DNA of 64,000 nucleotides from Hyphomicrobium sp. (lineage in GTDB: Bacteria > Pseudomonadota > Alphaproteobacteria > Rhizobiales > Hyphomicrobiaceae). The notes beneath the pieces were generated by a model. That model made no database searches and was not told where the DNA came from. It was given only the letters and a program-made list of their open reading frames with translations. The position numbers and the translations under genes are program-made. The stretch's first letter is position 1. Every line of letters begins with the position of its first letter. Location of the stretch: assembly GCF_003987855.1 (NCBI RefSeq), contig NZ_RXIZ01000014.1, forward strand, positions 1 to 64,000, given 5' to 3'. This document shows, piece by piece, positions 34,633 to 46,290 of the stretch.

Positions 34633-35973
34633 ATGTTCGACAAAATCCTGATCGCCAACCGAGGGGAAATCGCGCTACGCGTCCAGCGCGCATGCCGGGA
34701 ACTCGGGATCGCCACGGTGGCCGTGCATTCGACGGCGGACGCGGATGCCATGCATGTGCGTCTTGCAGACGAAAGCGTCTGCATCGGACCGCCTCCTGCG
34801 CGCGAAAGCTATCTCAATATTCCGGCACTCGTGACTGCGTGCGAAATCACAGGCGCCGACGCGGTCCACCCGGGCTACGGCTTTCTTTCTGAAAACGCCC
34901 GCTTCGCTGAGATCCTTGAAGAGCACAAAATCACGTTCATCGGCCCGACTTCCGAGCACATCCGGATCATGGGCGACAAGATCGAAGCCAAGGAAACGGC
35001 CAAGAAGCTCGGCATCCCCGTTGTTCCAGGTTCTGCAGGCGCCGTGACCAGCGAAACCGAAGCGATGAAAGTCGCCAAGGAAATGGGCTTTCCGGTGCTG
35101 ATCAAAGCTGCCGCCGGCGGCGGCGGCCGCGGCATGAAAGTAGCCTTGACCGCCGCTGATCTCGGCGTCGCTCTCGCGACTGCCCGGTCCGAGGCGAAAG
35201 CCGCCTTTAACGACGATTCCGTTTACATCGAAAAATATCTGCAGAAGCCGCGCCACATCGAAATCCAGGTGTTCGGCGACGGCAAGGGCAACGCCGTGCA
35301 TCTGGGCGAGCGCGACTGCTCGCTGCAGCGGCGACATCAGAAGGTGCTCGAGGAAAGCCCGTCCCCGGCTCTCAATGCGGCCCAGCGTGAGCGGATCGGC
35401 GCGACGGTTGCTGAGGCGATGCGCAAGCTAAAATATCGCGGCGCCGGCACTGTCGAGTTCCTGTTCGAGGACGGGCAGTTCTACTTCATTGAGATGAACA
35501 CCCGACTCCAGGTGGAGCACCCCGTTACGGAAATGGTCACCGGAACCGATCTCGTGCTCGAGCAGATCCGGGTCGCTGCGGGCCTGCCGCTGAGCTTCAC
35601 TCAGGATGAGATCGAGCTCAAAGGCCATGCCATCGAGTGCCGCATCAATGCTGAGAACCCGAAGGATTTCCGGCCGTCCCCGGGCCAGATCACGTACTGG
35701 CATCCGCCGGGTGGTCTGGGCGTTCGCGTCGACAGCGGCGTCTATCAGGGCTACCGAATTCCGCCATATTACGACAGCCTGATCGGGAAGCTCATCGTCT
35801 CGGGTAAAACCCGCAACGATGCACTGATGCGCCTTCGCCGTGCTCTCAACGAGTTCGTGATTGATGGGATCGAAACTACGATCCCATTGTTTCAAGATCT
35901 CGTGAAAGAACCTGATATCCTCAATGGTGTCTACGACATTCACTGGCTCGAAAAATATCTAGGGATGAAGTAA
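34633..35973 (+). CDS. accC: acetyl-CoA carboxylase biotin carboxylase subunit
   Basis: ATP-dependent carboxylation of BCCP-bound biotin, first half of acetyl-CoA carboxylase. The 446-residue ATP-grasp enzyme shows FDKILIANRGEIALRV, HPGYGFLSENA, AAAGGGGRGMKV, ERDCSLQRRHQKVLEESP and EMNTRLQVEHPVTEM. The length is typical. It is in an operon with accB and is followed 60 bases later by aat. Confidence 0.98.
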   Translation: MFDKILIANRGEIALRVQRACRELGIATVAVHSTADADAMHVRLADESVCIGPPPARESYLNIPALVTACEITGADAVHPGYGFLSENARFAEILEEHKITFIGPTSEHIRIMGDKIEAKETAKKLGIPVVPGSAGAVTSETEAMKVAKEMGFPVLIKAAAGGGGRGMKVALTAADLGVALATARSEAKAAFNDDSVYIEKYLQKPRHIEIQVFGDGKGNAVHLGERDCSLQRRHQKVLEESPSPALNAAQRERIGATVAEAMRKLKYRGAGTVEFLFEDGQFYFIEMNTRLQVEHPVTEMVTGTDLVLEQIRVAAGLPLSFTQDEIELKGHAIECRINAENPKDFRPSPGQITYWHPPGGLGVRVDSGVYQGYRIPPYYDSLIGKLIVSGKTRNDALMRLRRALNEFVIDGIETTIPLFQDLVKEPDILNGVYDIHWLEKYLGMK

Positions 35974-36033
35974 GCTTTGCCTCTGCGCGACATGTTCCGC
36001 GCGCGTCCGAGAATTCGCTTGGCAAGTGGCAGC

Positions 36034-36717
36034 ATGGCGTCGCGCGACGACCCGATGTTTGAAATTACGCCGCAGGTCCTGTTGAAGGCCTACAGCTGCG
36101 GTATATTTCCGATGGCCGAAAGCGCGGACGATCCTGCGCTCTACTGGATCGAGCCTCAGCAGCGCGGGGTCCTGCCGCTCGATAAGCTGCACATTCCCAA
36201 GCGGCTCCTGCGCACGGTGCGCACCACTCCGTTCGAGGTGAAGATCGACACGGATTACGAAGGCGTCATTGACGGCTGCGCCGCTCCTCGGGCAGGCCGC
36301 ATGTCGACATGGATCAACAGCCGGATCCGCGCGCTCTATCGCGAGCTCTTCGAGCTAGGGGCCTGCCACACCGTCGAAGTCTGGAGCGGAGACGAGATGG
36401 TCGGCGGTCTTTACGGAGTCGCTCTGAAGAGTGCGTTCTTCGGCGAGAGTATGTTTTCGACGGAACGGGATGCATCCAAGATTGCGTTGGTGCATCTCGC
36501 CGCGCGCTTGATCCGCGGTGGCTTTACGCTTCTGGATACGCAGTTCGTCACAGACCATCTTCGGCAATTCGGTACGATCGAGCTCGATCGGATGGCGTTT
36601 CAGCGCGAACTTGAATTGGCGCTACAAAGGGATGCTGATTTCTACGCGCTTTCGCGCACTGCCACGGGCGCAGAAGTTGCTGAGATATTCAGCTCGCGTT
36701 CCGATTGTTCAGCATAA
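36034..36717 (+). CDS. aat: leucyl/phenylalanyl-tRNA--protein transferase
   Basis: Adds Leu or Phe from aminoacyl-tRNA to N-terminal Arg/Lys of proteins, marking them for ClpAP under the N-end rule. The product shows LLKAYSCGIFPMAESADDPALYW, GCA near STWI, GGLYGVALKSAFFGESMFS, LLDTQFVTDHLRQFG. The start is uncertain: ATG at 36034 gives 227 residues; a TTG at 35977, 4 bases after accC, gives 19 more; neither has a strong ribosome site. Homologues begin near the ITPQVLLKAY segment. Confidence 0.94.
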   Translation: MASRDDPMFEITPQVLLKAYSCGIFPMAESADDPALYWIEPQQRGVLPLDKLHIPKRLLRTVRTTPFEVKIDTDYEGVIDGCAAPRAGRMSTWINSRIRALYRELFELGACHTVEVWSGDEMVGGLYGVALKSAFFGESMFSTERDASKIALVHLAARLIRGGFTLLDTQFVTDHLRQFGTIELDRMAFQRELELALQRDADFYALSRTATGAEVAEIFSSRSDCSA

Positions 36718-36845
36718 GCACTGCGCTTTGTTTCGGTAGGAACAGCCGCAAAGGTCAGTTGAATGCCAGTTTTCCGACTCTGAGCGCATGCCGCGTTCAG
36801 CGAGGCCATCGATCTGCTTGGCCGCATCATCGGAGAACCAAACCT

Positions 36846-37133
36846 ATGCTCAAAAATGCTTTTGCAGCGGTCGCTGCGCTCACTTTTGTAACTGCCGCGA
36901 CGATGTCGTGCGCCAACGCTGGAGGCATGCACATGCACAGTGGGCCGGCCCTGCACAGCATGAACATGCACAGCGGCATGTCGATGCCAAACCATCTTTT
37001 CCGTCATCATCCGCGATTGGGTGTGATCATTGCGTCCGCGGGCGTTGGCTGCGGTGATATTTATGACCGGTGGATCTTCACCGGCGATTATTTTTGGAAG
37101 TACAAATATGAGGCATGCCGATACGGCTGGTGA
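36846..37133 (+). CDS. small exported His/Met-rich protein
   Basis: A 95-residue product with a signal peptide (residues 1-25, ending CANA). The next 35 residues are rich in His and Met (GGMHMHSGPALHSMNMHS, GMSMPNHLFRHHPR), a composition seen in periplasmic copper- or silver-binding peptides. The C-terminal part has two Cys and aromatic residues (VGCGDIYDRW, YKYEACRYGW). The family is not recognised and metal binding is inferred from composition only. It is followed by a strong hairpin. Confidence 0.65.
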   Translation: MLKNAFAAVAALTFVTAATMSCANAGGMHMHSGPALHSMNMHSGMSMPNHLFRHHPRLGVIIASAGVGCGDIYDRWIFTGDYFWKYKYEACRYGW

Positions 37134-37142
37134 ACCCTTGGG

Positions 37143-37173
37143 GAGATCGCCCATTCGCGATCCGGGCGATCTC
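37143..37173. terminator. bidirectional hairpin between convergent genes
   Basis: GAGATCGCCC and GGGCGATCTC form a perfect 10-base-pair stem around an 11-base loop. It lies between the His/Met-rich protein gene and the convergent MFS gene. No T-run is present on either side. Confidence 0.5.
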
Positions 37174-37188
37174 TCGATCCGCCGGCGC

Positions 37189-38472
37189 CTAGTCGGCCTC
37201 TGAGATTTTGTTTCGGGTGCCGACCCAATAAATGAGGGCACAGATGAAGGCGATCGTCCCTGCCAGGGCAAAAGCGGGAACGAAGGAGTTTGTGTGCTGG
37301 AGAAGTGCGCCGCTCAAATAGGGCGCGAGGGCGCCTCCGATAGAACCGCCCACGTTTTGAATTGCTTCGAGCGTCGCCACAGAATTCACCGGCGCGATGA
37401 CGGCGGCGAGCGCCCAGCCGCAGCTCGAAGCAACGTTGGCCGCAAAGAGGCCCAGCGACATCAGCGCGATCGCGGCGGGCAGGTTCTCGACATAGACAGC
37501 GCTGATGGTGGCGAGACCCGCCACGACGAGTCCCACGATCACGGGTAGCCGGCAGGTGGCGGCCGCGTCCATCGTTCCAAAGCGTCCTAGCCGGTCCGAG
37601 ATCACTCCTCCTCCGAGGGCACCGAAGAAGCCGGCCGCCAGCGGTATTGCCGACCAGATGCCAGCGCTGGCTATCGATTGATGCCTGGCGATCTCCAGGT
37701 ATCCCGGCAACCACGTCGCGTACAGCCACGAGACATAAACAACGCCGAAGAAGCCCAGAAACATACCCCAGGTCGTCGGGAAACCTAGGAGCCACCGAAC
37801 CTGTTTCCATCCGGCGTGCGCGATCGGCGCACCGTCGTCACGATGTATCTCGTCGAGATCGGCAACGGGAATGAGTGCGTCGCTTGGGGAGCGATAAAGG
37901 AGCATCCAGAGCGCCGCGACTACGAAGCCCGCGAGGCCGGCGATGATGAACATGACACGCCATCCGTGTGCCAGCATCAAGAGGGTGAGAATTGGCGGGG
38001 CAAGTGCGGGCGCCAACGCCGATGAGGAGTTGAATATCGCGATCGGGAGTGCTCGGCCTTTCAACGGGTACCAATCCGCGCAGACACGCGTGCCGCCTAT
38101 GTACATTGGCGACTCGCCCAATCCCAGCGCGACGCGAGCAGCTAGGAACTGCGGAAGCGAGTGGACGACCCCGCCGACAAGCTGGGCCAGTGACCACAGC
38201 ACCATGCCGCCGCCCAGCGCGCGCCGCGGGCCGAAGCGATCGACCAAAACGCCCGCCGGGATCTGTGCGAGGCCGTAACTCCACGCGAACGCCGACAGCA
38301 ACAGTCCCATCTCGCTGTAGGATAGGTTTAGTTCCGCGCGGATTTCCGGATTGCCCACCGCGAGTGCGGCACGATCGAAGTAATTGACGCAGCCGGCGAG
38401 CACGAGCAGCGCGAGGGCGGTGGAGCGAAACCGTCGCGTTCTAGGCGAGGCGTTGTCCCGCGCTACTCCCAC
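37189..38472 (-). CDS. MFS transporter, anion:cation symporter type
   Basis: A 427-residue, twelve-span major facilitator. The loop 2-3 motif [20 protein letters not shown] and the N-terminal [17 protein letters not shown] are typical of the ACS family, which imports organic acids such as galactonate, glucarate or phthalate. Substrate unknown. It starts at a GTG at 38472 that overlaps the end of guaA by 10 bases, so it is probably translated from the guaA message, although no functional link is obvious. Confidence 0.88.
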   Translation of the reverse strand: MGVARDNASPRTRRFRSTALALLVLAGCVNYFDRAALAVGNPEIRAELNLSYSEMGLLLSAFAWSYGLAQIPAGVLVDRFGPRRALGGGMVLWSLAQLVGGVVHSLPQFLAARVALGLGESPMYIGGTRVCADWYPLKGRALPIAIFNSSSALAPALAPPILTLLMLAHGWRVMFIIAGLAGFVVAALWMLLYRSPSDALIPVADLDEIHRDDGAPIAHAGWKQVRWLLGFPTTWGMFLGFFGVVYVSWLYATWLPGYLEIARHQSIASAGIWSAIPLAAGFFGALGGGVISDRLGRFGTMDAAATCRLPVIVGLVVAGLATISAVYVENLPAAIALMSLGLFAANVASSCGWALAAVIAPVNSVATLEAIQNVGGSIGGALAPYLSGALLQHTNSFVPAFALAGTIAFICALIYWVGTRNKISEAD

Positions 38473-40010
38473 TCGATGGTGCCGGGCGGCTTGGACGTAA
38501 CGTCGTAGACGACACGATTCACACCGCGAACCTCGTTGATGATGCGGGTCGCGACGCGTCCGAGGAAAGCCATGTCGAAGTGGAAGAAGTCGGCGGTCAT
38601 ACCGTCGACCGAGGTTACGGCACGCAAGCCGAGGACATGGTCATACGTGCGGCCATCGCCCATTACTCCGACGGTGCGCACCGGCAGAAGAACCGCGAAT
38701 GCCTGCCAGATCGCGTCGTAGAGCCCAGCGCGGCGGATCTCGTCCAGGTACACGGCATCTGCCTTGCGTAGGATGTCGAGCTTCTCGCGCGTGATCTCGC
38801 CGGGAATGCGGATTGCGAGCCCCGGACCCGGGAACGGATGCCGGCCGACAAATGCCTCTGGCAGGCCGAGTTCGCGTCCGAGCGCCCTCACCTCATCCTT
38901 GAAGAGTTCGCGCAGCGGCTCAACGAGCTTCATGTTCATGCGCTCGGGCAAACCGCCGACGTTGTGGTGCGATTTGATGGTGACAGACGGACCGCCGGTG
39001 AAAGAGACGCTTTCGATGACATCGGGGTACAATGTTCCTTGCGCGAGAAATTCAGCTCCGCCGATCTTCTTGGCTTCGGCTTCGAACACATCGATGAAAT
39101 GCTTGCCGATCGTCTTGCGCTTGGTTTCGGGGTCCGAAACGCCTGCGAGCGCATTCAGGAACTGCTCAGAGGCGTCGACGTGCACGAGCGGGATGTTGTA
39201 GTGATCGCGGAAGAGACCGACGACCTCGTTCGCCTCGCCGAGCCGCATCAAGCCATGATCGACGAACACGCAAGTGAGCTGGTCGCCGATCGCCTCATGG
39301 ATCAAGACAGCTGCGACGGCGCTGTCGACACCGCCTGAGAGGCCGCAGATCACACGGCCCGTCCCTACTTGCTTCTGGATCTTGGCAATCATTTCGCGGC
39401 GATAGGCCGACATCGTCCAGTCCGACTTGAGGCCGGCGATGTTATGGACGAAATTCGCGATCAACTTCGCGCCATCCGGAGTATGGACGACTTCGGGATG
39501 GAACTGGACGGCGTAGAAGCCGCGCTTCTCGTCCGCCACCGCTGCGTACGGAGCATTGTCGCTCGTCCCGATCACTTCGAAGCCCTCGGGGAGGCGGGTG
39601 ACGCGGTCGCCGTGGCTCATCCAAACCTGATAGCGCTCACCCGGCGACCAGACGCCTTCGAATAGCGGGCTTTGTGTCGCAATAGAAAGGAATGCGCGAC
39701 CGAACTCGCGGTCGTGGCCGCTTTCGACTTTGCCGCCGAGCTGCTCGGCCATTGTCTGCTGGCCGTAGCAAATGCCCAGCACAGGTATGCCGGCGTCGAA
39801 AACGGCGTCCGGCGCACGAGGAGAACCATCTTCGGTAACGGACGCTGGTCCACCGGAAAGGATGACGGCCTTTGGCTTCAGCTTTCGAAATGCTTCGGCG
39901 GCATTCTGGAAGGGGTGGATTTCAGAATAGACGCCCGCCTCCCGCACGCGCCGTGCGATTAGCTGGGTTACCTGGCTGCCAAAATCGATGATGAGAACGG
40001 ATTCGGTCAA
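38463..40010 (-). CDS. guaA: GMP synthase (glutamine-hydrolysing)
   Basis: Converts XMP to GMP with ATP and glutamine. The N-terminal class I amidotransferase shows [20 protein letters not shown], the nucleophile in [12 protein letters not shown] and FHPEV; the ATP pyrophosphatase domain has LSGGVDSAV; the C-terminal dimerisation domain ends PPGTIEWE. The start is either the TTG at 40010 (chosen; 515 residues, matching homologues that begin just before VLIIDFGSQ) or a GTG at 40061 adding 17 residues. guaB is about 3.7 kb away. Confidence 0.97.
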   Translation of the reverse strand: MTESVLIIDFGSQVTQLIARRVREAGVYSEIHPFQNAAEAFRKLKPKAVILSGGPASVTEDGSPRAPDAVFDAGIPVLGICYGQQTMAEQLGGKVESGHDREFGRAFLSIATQSPLFEGVWSPGERYQVWMSHGDRVTRLPEGFEVIGTSDNAPYAAVADEKRGFYAVQFHPEVVHTPDGAKLIANFVHNIAGLKSDWTMSAYRREMIAKIQKQVGTGRVICGLSGGVDSAVAAVLIHEAIGDQLTCVFVDHGLMRLGEANEVVGLFRDHYNIPLVHVDASEQFLNALAGVSDPETKRKTIGKHFIDVFEAEAKKIGGAEFLAQGTLYPDVIESVSFTGGPSVTIKSHHNVGGLPERMNMKLVEPLRELFKDEVRALGRELGLPEAFVGRHPFPGPGLAIRIPGEITREKLDILRKADAVYLDEIRRAGLYDAIWQAFAVLLPVRTVGVMGDGRTYDHVLGLRAVTSVDGMTADFFHFDMAFLGRVATRIINEVRGVNRVVYDVTSKPPGTIEWE

Positions 40011-40136
40011 AGCGTAGATGGCCCTTTCTTCAAGGCCATCCCCTACGCGAAGTCGCGTCACGTCGCAACGTCCCTGCCGTCACGGAAGCGGCGTAGGCTG
40101 GCAAAGCGCTAAAGCCGCAGGTTGAGGGAAACGGGC

Positions 40137-40637
40137 TTAGTTCATCCTCCAGACTGCGAAATTCAGCACACCCGCAAACGTTACCCAGGCGAGATAGGGC
40201 AGAAACAGGTAAGTTGCTCGGGTGTCCAAGGGCCAGGCGGCGATCATGAAAGCCACGACGGCAAGCCACAGGGCGCATAGGTCGACCAGAGCCAGGAAGA
40301 TGTCGTGGCGGCCGAACATGAGATAAGACCAAAGGGCATTAAAAACGAGACCGATGCCCCAGATTACAACAGCCCCCGACAATCCGCCGGTGCGCCAAGC
40401 GAGCCATCCCGCGATCGCGATCATTACGTACAGGATCGTCCACGCTACAGGGAATGCCCAATTGGGTGGCGTCCATGACGGCTTGTTCAATCCGGCGTAC
40501 CATTCGCCCGGCATGAAACGTGCGCCGGTTGATGCTGCCATTGCGACGAGGGCCGCGAACACCAAAAAAGTTCCGAGGTTTCGCAAATCCGTACTCCCAA
40601 TTTCGATCGCGCCAGGTAGAGAGTCCGCCGATCGCAT
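40137..40637 (-). CDS. TspO/MBR family tryptophan-rich sensory protein
   Basis: A five-span membrane protein of 166 residues related to the tetrapyrrole-binding TspO of Rhodobacter and the mitochondrial translocator protein. Characteristic are WYAGLNKPSWTPPNWAFPVAWTILY, LVFNALWSYLMFG, and YLAWVTFAGVLNFAVWRMN. The role is usually in porphyrin handling or stress signalling. It is divergent from the SET gene at 40679 with only 41 bases between. Confidence 0.95.
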   Translation of the reverse strand: MRSADSLPGAIEIGSTDLRNLGTFLVFAALVAMAASTGARFMPGEWYAGLNKPSWTPPNWAFPVAWTILYVMIAIAGWLAWRTGGLSGAVVIWGIGLVFNALWSYLMFGRHDIFLALVDLCALWLAVVAFMIAAWPLDTRATYLFLPYLAWVTFAGVLNFAVWRMN

Positions 40638-40678
40638 GCGCTTCGTGTCGAAGCTGGCTTATCGAAGGACCCCGTTTC

Positions 40679-41077
40679 ATGCTCATGGTCAAGACCCGGC
40701 TCGCACCAAGCGCCATAGCGGGCATCGGTCTTTTTGCGGCCGAGGATATACCCCAAGGCACCGTGACGTGGCGGTTTATGCCGGAATTCGACCGGCTGCT
40801 GTCTCAAGAGGAAATCGCACGTCTTCCCGACGGCGCACGCGAAAATCTCCTCGACCACGTCTATCTGCACGCGGACAGCGGGCAGTTCGTCCTTTGCGCA
40901 GACAACGCCCGCTTCATGAACCACGCGGATGACCCGAACACCGAGGGCGTCCATGAATCAGGCGCCATCGAGGGGTACGATGTGGCCACGCGGGATATTC
41001 GTGCAGGCGAAGAGATGACCTGCGACTACCGGACCTTCGACGCTCACGTGGACCGCAAGCTCGGCGGGACGAAATAG
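40679..41077 (+). CDS. SET-domain protein (lysine methyltransferase fold), short
   Basis: A 132-residue protein that is almost all SET domain: KTRLAPSAIAGIGLFAAEDIPQG at the start, the cofactor-knot motif NARFMNHADDPNTE and GEEMTCDYRTF with the catalytic-site Tyr. Post-SET cysteines are absent. SAM-dependent lysine methylation is the family activity; the target is unknown. AAGGA lies about 9 bases before the ATG. It ends 13 bases from a second, convergent SET gene. Confidence 0.88.
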   Translation: MLMVKTRLAPSAIAGIGLFAAEDIPQGTVTWRFMPEFDRLLSQEEIARLPDGARENLLDHVYLHADSGQFVLCADNARFMNHADDPNTEGVHESGAIEGYDVATRDIRAGEEMTCDYRTFDAHVDRKLGGTK

Positions 41078-41090
41078 CTCGAGCTTCGGG

Positions 41091-41678
41091 TTACTCGCCA
41101 GGTACGATTGCCGTTTGGTTCTCCGGCTTGGAAAGGCTTCTCCGCCGCTTTGCCGCGAGACTTCGGAGCGCCTGCATAGCCAGAATGCGCCGTTGCAGAT
41201 ACGGCGAGAAATATCCCGCATATCGCCGCCAGAGATCAGTCCGCATCCAGTCCTGTCCGGAGACGTGACCACGACAGTGCCGCGAGCCGCACGAGCAGGC
41301 AAACTCGTCATAGGGCGAACCGTCACTCATCGCGTAATCGTAGGTGATCTCTTCTCCGGGCGCGATCTCGCGCATAGCCACGAGGGTGATTTGGCCTGAC
41401 AAGCCGGAGTTCGGATCACAGCAGTGATTGACGTAATCCGGCGGCTCACAATCGGAGAGTGAGACCAGATACTGGTTCTCTTCGACCTGAAGCGAATAAC
41501 GCTTCACGGTGGAAGGCATTTCATTCAATTCCTCGCCCGTGACGAGCGTCCCGCTCCAGACCACGATGAGTTCGCCTTTCGCGATAGCCTCTCGGGCAAC
41601 GACGGTATGACCGCCGCGGTCTGGTGTCGGACGAACTTCGCATTTGGGGGAGAGGAAGGAGTGGGGCCTACCGCTCAT
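41091..41678 (-). CDS. SET-domain protein with post-SET cysteines
   Basis: A 195-residue SET-domain protein: GGHTVVAREAIAKGELIVVWSG, VNHCCDPNSGLSGQITLVA, GEEITYDYAMSD, then a post-SET motif CSCGSRHCRGHV that, with the Cys in the NHCC knot, can hold zinc as in eukaryotic lysine methyltransferases. A basic C-terminal helix follows (residues 150-190). Histones are absent from typical alphaproteobacteria, so the target is probably a ribosomal, nucleoid or other protein. Confidence 0.88.
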   Translation of the reverse strand: MSGRPHSFLSPKCEVRPTPDRGGHTVVAREAIAKGELIVVWSGTLVTGEELNEMPSTVKRYSLQVEENQYLVSLSDCEPPDYVNHCCDPNSGLSGQITLVAMREIAPGEEITYDYAMSDGSPYDEFACSCGSRHCRGHVSGQDWMRTDLWRRYAGYFSPYLQRRILAMQALRSLAAKRRRSLSKPENQTAIVPGE

Positions 41679-41964
41679 TCATTGACCTCAATTGGCCTCA
41701 CGAGCGGGGGCGTAGCTAGAGTGCAATACACGCACCCGATGCCCGTCCCTCGATTTGCCGCGAGCCAGCAGCAAACGCTTGATGAGATAGTTTTATGGAG
41801 CCTGATGTCAACGGCCAAAAGTGGGCAAGCTGGGGAAAGCCCACTGCTCACATTTTATGTCAGAGCGTAACGATGGGCAGGCGTCTTCCGCAGGAGAGTT
41901 CGTAGGCGGATCAAGAGCAGGCGTTCATGACACCGTCCCTACTTCTCATCCACAGAATGAATGA

Positions 41965-43257
41965 TCAGTTCTTACGCTGGAGGGCGGCGATGAAGAAGCC
42001 GTCCGTGCCATGGCGATGGGGCGTCAGCAGGAGGGTGTCTTCGCGGCCGTCCGCGGAAGGCGGAGCTTCGGTCGCGAACGCTTCGCGCCAGACCCGCGCG
42101 GTTGGGACGATCGAAAAGTCCGGATTCTTTTGCAAAAACCATTCGATCTGGCCGGTATTTTCCTCCGGAAGGATCGAGCAGGTGACATACAGGAGACGGC
42201 CGCCCGGCTTCACGAGGCTGGCGGCGCGGCGCAGAACAGATTGCTGCTCAGCCGCGCGCGCTTTCAAAGCTTCAGACTTGAGCTTCCATTTTGCATCGGG
42301 ACGCCTCCGCCAGGTTCCGGTCCCAGTGCAGGGGGCGTCTGCCAAGACGACGTCAAAGCGGGGACCGAGGGTGTCTACCGCGACTTCATCTCCCGCGCGC
42401 ATGACCTGAACATTGCGAACACCGGCGCGCTTGATTCGCTCGAAGATCGGCTTCAGCTGATTGCGATCAGCGTCATACGCGTAGATCTGTCCGGTGTTTT
42501 GCATTCCTGCCGCCAGCGCCAGGGTCTTGCCTCCGGCGCCCGCACAAAGGTCAAGCACTTGCTTGCGCGGGCCAGCCCCCGCAAGCAGCGCAGCCAACTG
42601 GGACCCCTCATCCTGGATTTCGAACCAGCCCGCCTGGAAGGCGGCTTCGGCCTGAAGGTTGGGCGTCCGCTGCGCGCCTGTCGGCGGCGCAATTCGGACG
42701 CCGATCGGCGACAGAGCACACGGTTCAGCCCCAAACCCGGCAAGGGCTTTCAGAACCTTCTCGGGTGTTGACTTCAGCGTATTGACGCGAAGGTCAGCTG
42801 GCGCCCGACGCGCCATCGCCTGGCCCTCCGCAATTGCATCGGTGCCGAATTGGCTCGAGAATGACGGCCAGAGCCATTCGGGGATGTCCGCTTGAATGTG
42901 CTCCGGCGCATCAGACAGCGAGCGTGTCAGACCCGCCTGCTCGGCCGGCGAGAGCGGCGGCGGCGCATGGTCGGTACCATCGCATGCCGTTGCCACGGAC
43001 TCGGCAGTTATACCAAGTGCCGACGCGGCGGCACCCAGCGCCAGAGCTCTCGGCGAGTCCTCACCCATAGCCCAAACGATCGATGCGCGGCGGCGCATAG
43101 CATCATACACGAGGCCGCCGATCGCGTTCCGGTCGCCGGAGCCCGCAAACCGATGCGCCTTGCCCCAATCCGTAAGAGCGATGGAGATTGGCTGATAGCG
43201 ATGAAGGATTGCTTCCAATACTTCGATCGCCGCCGCTATGCGAGCGCCGGCTTTCAT
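41965..43257 (-). CDS. rsmB: 16S rRNA m5C967 methyltransferase (RsmB family)
   Basis: Methylates cytosine in 16S rRNA. The 430-residue protein has an N-terminal NusB-like RNA-binding domain (residues 1-140) and a SAM domain with LDLCAGAGGKTLALAAGM, DAPCTGTGTWRRRPDAKW and VTCSILPEEN, the two Cys being the catalytic and release residues. It starts 4 bases after the stop of the MAPEG gene, so the two form an operon. Confidence 0.92.
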   Translation of the reverse strand: MKAGARIAAAIEVLEAILHRYQPISIALTDWGKAHRFAGSGDRNAIGGLVYDAMRRRASIVWAMGEDSPRALALGAAASALGITAESVATACDGTDHAPPPLSPAEQAGLTRSLSDAPEHIQADIPEWLWPSFSSQFGTDAIAEGQAMARRAPADLRVNTLKSTPEKVLKALAGFGAEPCALSPIGVRIAPPTGAQRTPNLQAEAAFQAGWFEIQDEGSQLAALLAGAGPRKQVLDLCAGAGGKTLALAAGMQNTGQIYAYDADRNQLKPIFERIKRAGVRNVQVMRAGDEVAVDTLGPRFDVVLADAPCTGTGTWRRRPDAKWKLKSEALKARAAEQQSVLRRAASLVKPGGRLLYVTCSILPEENTGQIEWFLQKNPDFSIVPTARVWREAFATEAPPSADGREDTLLLTPHRHGTDGFFIAALQRKN

Positions 43258-43261
43258 TGCT

Positions 43262-43684
43262 CTAGGCAGCCGTCAGAATTTGAATGGCGAAGATCAGCCA
43301 CATAATGAAGAGGACCAGGGCGGCGAGCGAGAAAGCAGCCATGCGCCACATCACGTTGTTGCTCGTCACGTGAACAAAGGCGTGGGCAATTCGCGAGAGA
43401 ACAAAGATCCATGCCAGAACGAGCAGGGGCGTGCCAAATACACGTGTGATCAAGATGAAGGCGATCAACACGAAGAACAGCATCGGCATCTCAAACTGAT
43501 TGCTGAAGTTGTTCGCAAACTGGCGAGCGCGCGGCGTGTAGTTGCGATTATCGAGCGCGATGTCTTCGATCTTCACCTCGCCTCGCGAGACGCTGGCGAC
43601 TCTCGCGCGTCCCATCAGCACCATCACGACGAAGATGAGGAAGACCTGGACGAAGACAGGCAACAGGAAATCAGTGACCGTCAT
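43262..43684 (-). CDS. MAPEG family membrane protein
   Basis: A 140-residue four-span protein of the MAPEG family, which in eukaryotes includes microsomal glutathione transferases. The family segment RNYTPRARQFANNFSNQFEMPMLFF and the later RIAHAFVHVTSNNVMWR are present. A glutathione-dependent activity in bacteria is not established from sequence. It lies between guaB and rsmB. Confidence 0.88.
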   Translation of the reverse strand: MTVTDFLLPVFVQVFLIFVVMVLMGRARVASVSRGEVKIEDIALDNRNYTPRARQFANNFSNQFEMPMLFFVLIAFILITRVFGTPLLVLAWIFVLSRIAHAFVHVTSNNVMWRMAAFSLAALVLFIMWLIFAIQILTAA

Positions 43685-43723
43685 GACGGGGGCCCTCGGT
43701 TTGGCTGAATTCGGAAGGCAAAA

Positions 43724-45546
<1,823 letters not shown>

Positions 45547-46290
45547 TCATCTATCTCCTCGAAAACCAGTAGCCAGAACATACAGTTCAGAGCTTTCGGC
45601 ACGGCTCGCAGGCGGCTTTACGTGGCGAACGGTTTGGAAGTCGCGCTTCAACATATCGAGCAAGTCGCGCTCCGTGCCACCCTGGAAGACCTTGCAGAGG
45701 AAGACGCCGCCGGGTTCCAACACGTCGCCTGCAAACGCAGCAGCAGCCTCGGCGAGCCCCATGATTCGCAGATGGTCGGTTTTCGCATGCCCGACGGTGG
45801 GTGCCGCCATATCCGAAAGCACGACGTCGGCGCGTCCACCGCGCAGGCGCGACTTCAGCAAGTTTTCGGCGGCGGGGTCGGTGAAATCCATTTCGATGAT
45901 ATCGACGCCCGGGATCGGCTCAAAAGCCAGATAATCGATCGCGACCACCTGACCCTTACCCTCGGCAGCCTTTACCCGCTCGGCCGCTTCCTGGGACCAG
46001 CCACCCGGCGCGGCGCCCAAATCAATGACTCGCTGCCCCGGCTTGAGAAAATGGTATCGCGCATCGATCTCTCGGATCTTGAACGCGGCCCGAGATCGCA
46101 ATCCTTCCCGCTTTGATGCGGCGACATAGGGATCATTCAGCTGGCGCTCGAGCCAACGAGCCGACGACACCGATCGCTTGCGAGCGGTCTTGACTGTCGT
46201 CCGAAGCTGACGTTGGCCGCCGCTCAAGCTTCCGCGGCTTCCACCCTTCTTAGGACCGCCAGTTCCGCCGCTCTTTCCTTTGCTGCTCAC
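45547..46290 (-). CDS. rlmE: 23S rRNA 2'-O-ribose U2552 methyltransferase
   Basis: RlmE (FtsJ/RrmJ) methylates U2552 in the A-loop of 23S rRNA. A basic Gly/Lys-rich N-terminus precedes the domain [52 protein letters not shown] and FLCKVFQGG; the K-D-K-E tetrad positions are present. The GTG at 46290 is chosen because it overlaps the ppx/gppA-like stop as GTGA, implying translational coupling. 247 residues. Confidence 0.95.
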   Translation of the reverse strand: MSSKGKSGGTGGPKKGGSRGSLSGGQRQLRTTVKTARKRSVSSARWLERQLNDPYVAASKREGLRSRAAFKIREIDARYHFLKPGQRVIDLGAAPGGWSQEAAERVKAAEGKGQVVAIDYLAFEPIPGVDIIEMDFTDPAAENLLKSRLRGGRADVVLSDMAAPTVGHAKTDHLRIMGLAEAAAAFAGDVLEPGGVFLCKVFQGGTERDLLDMLKRDFQTVRHVKPPASRAESSELYVLATGFRGDR

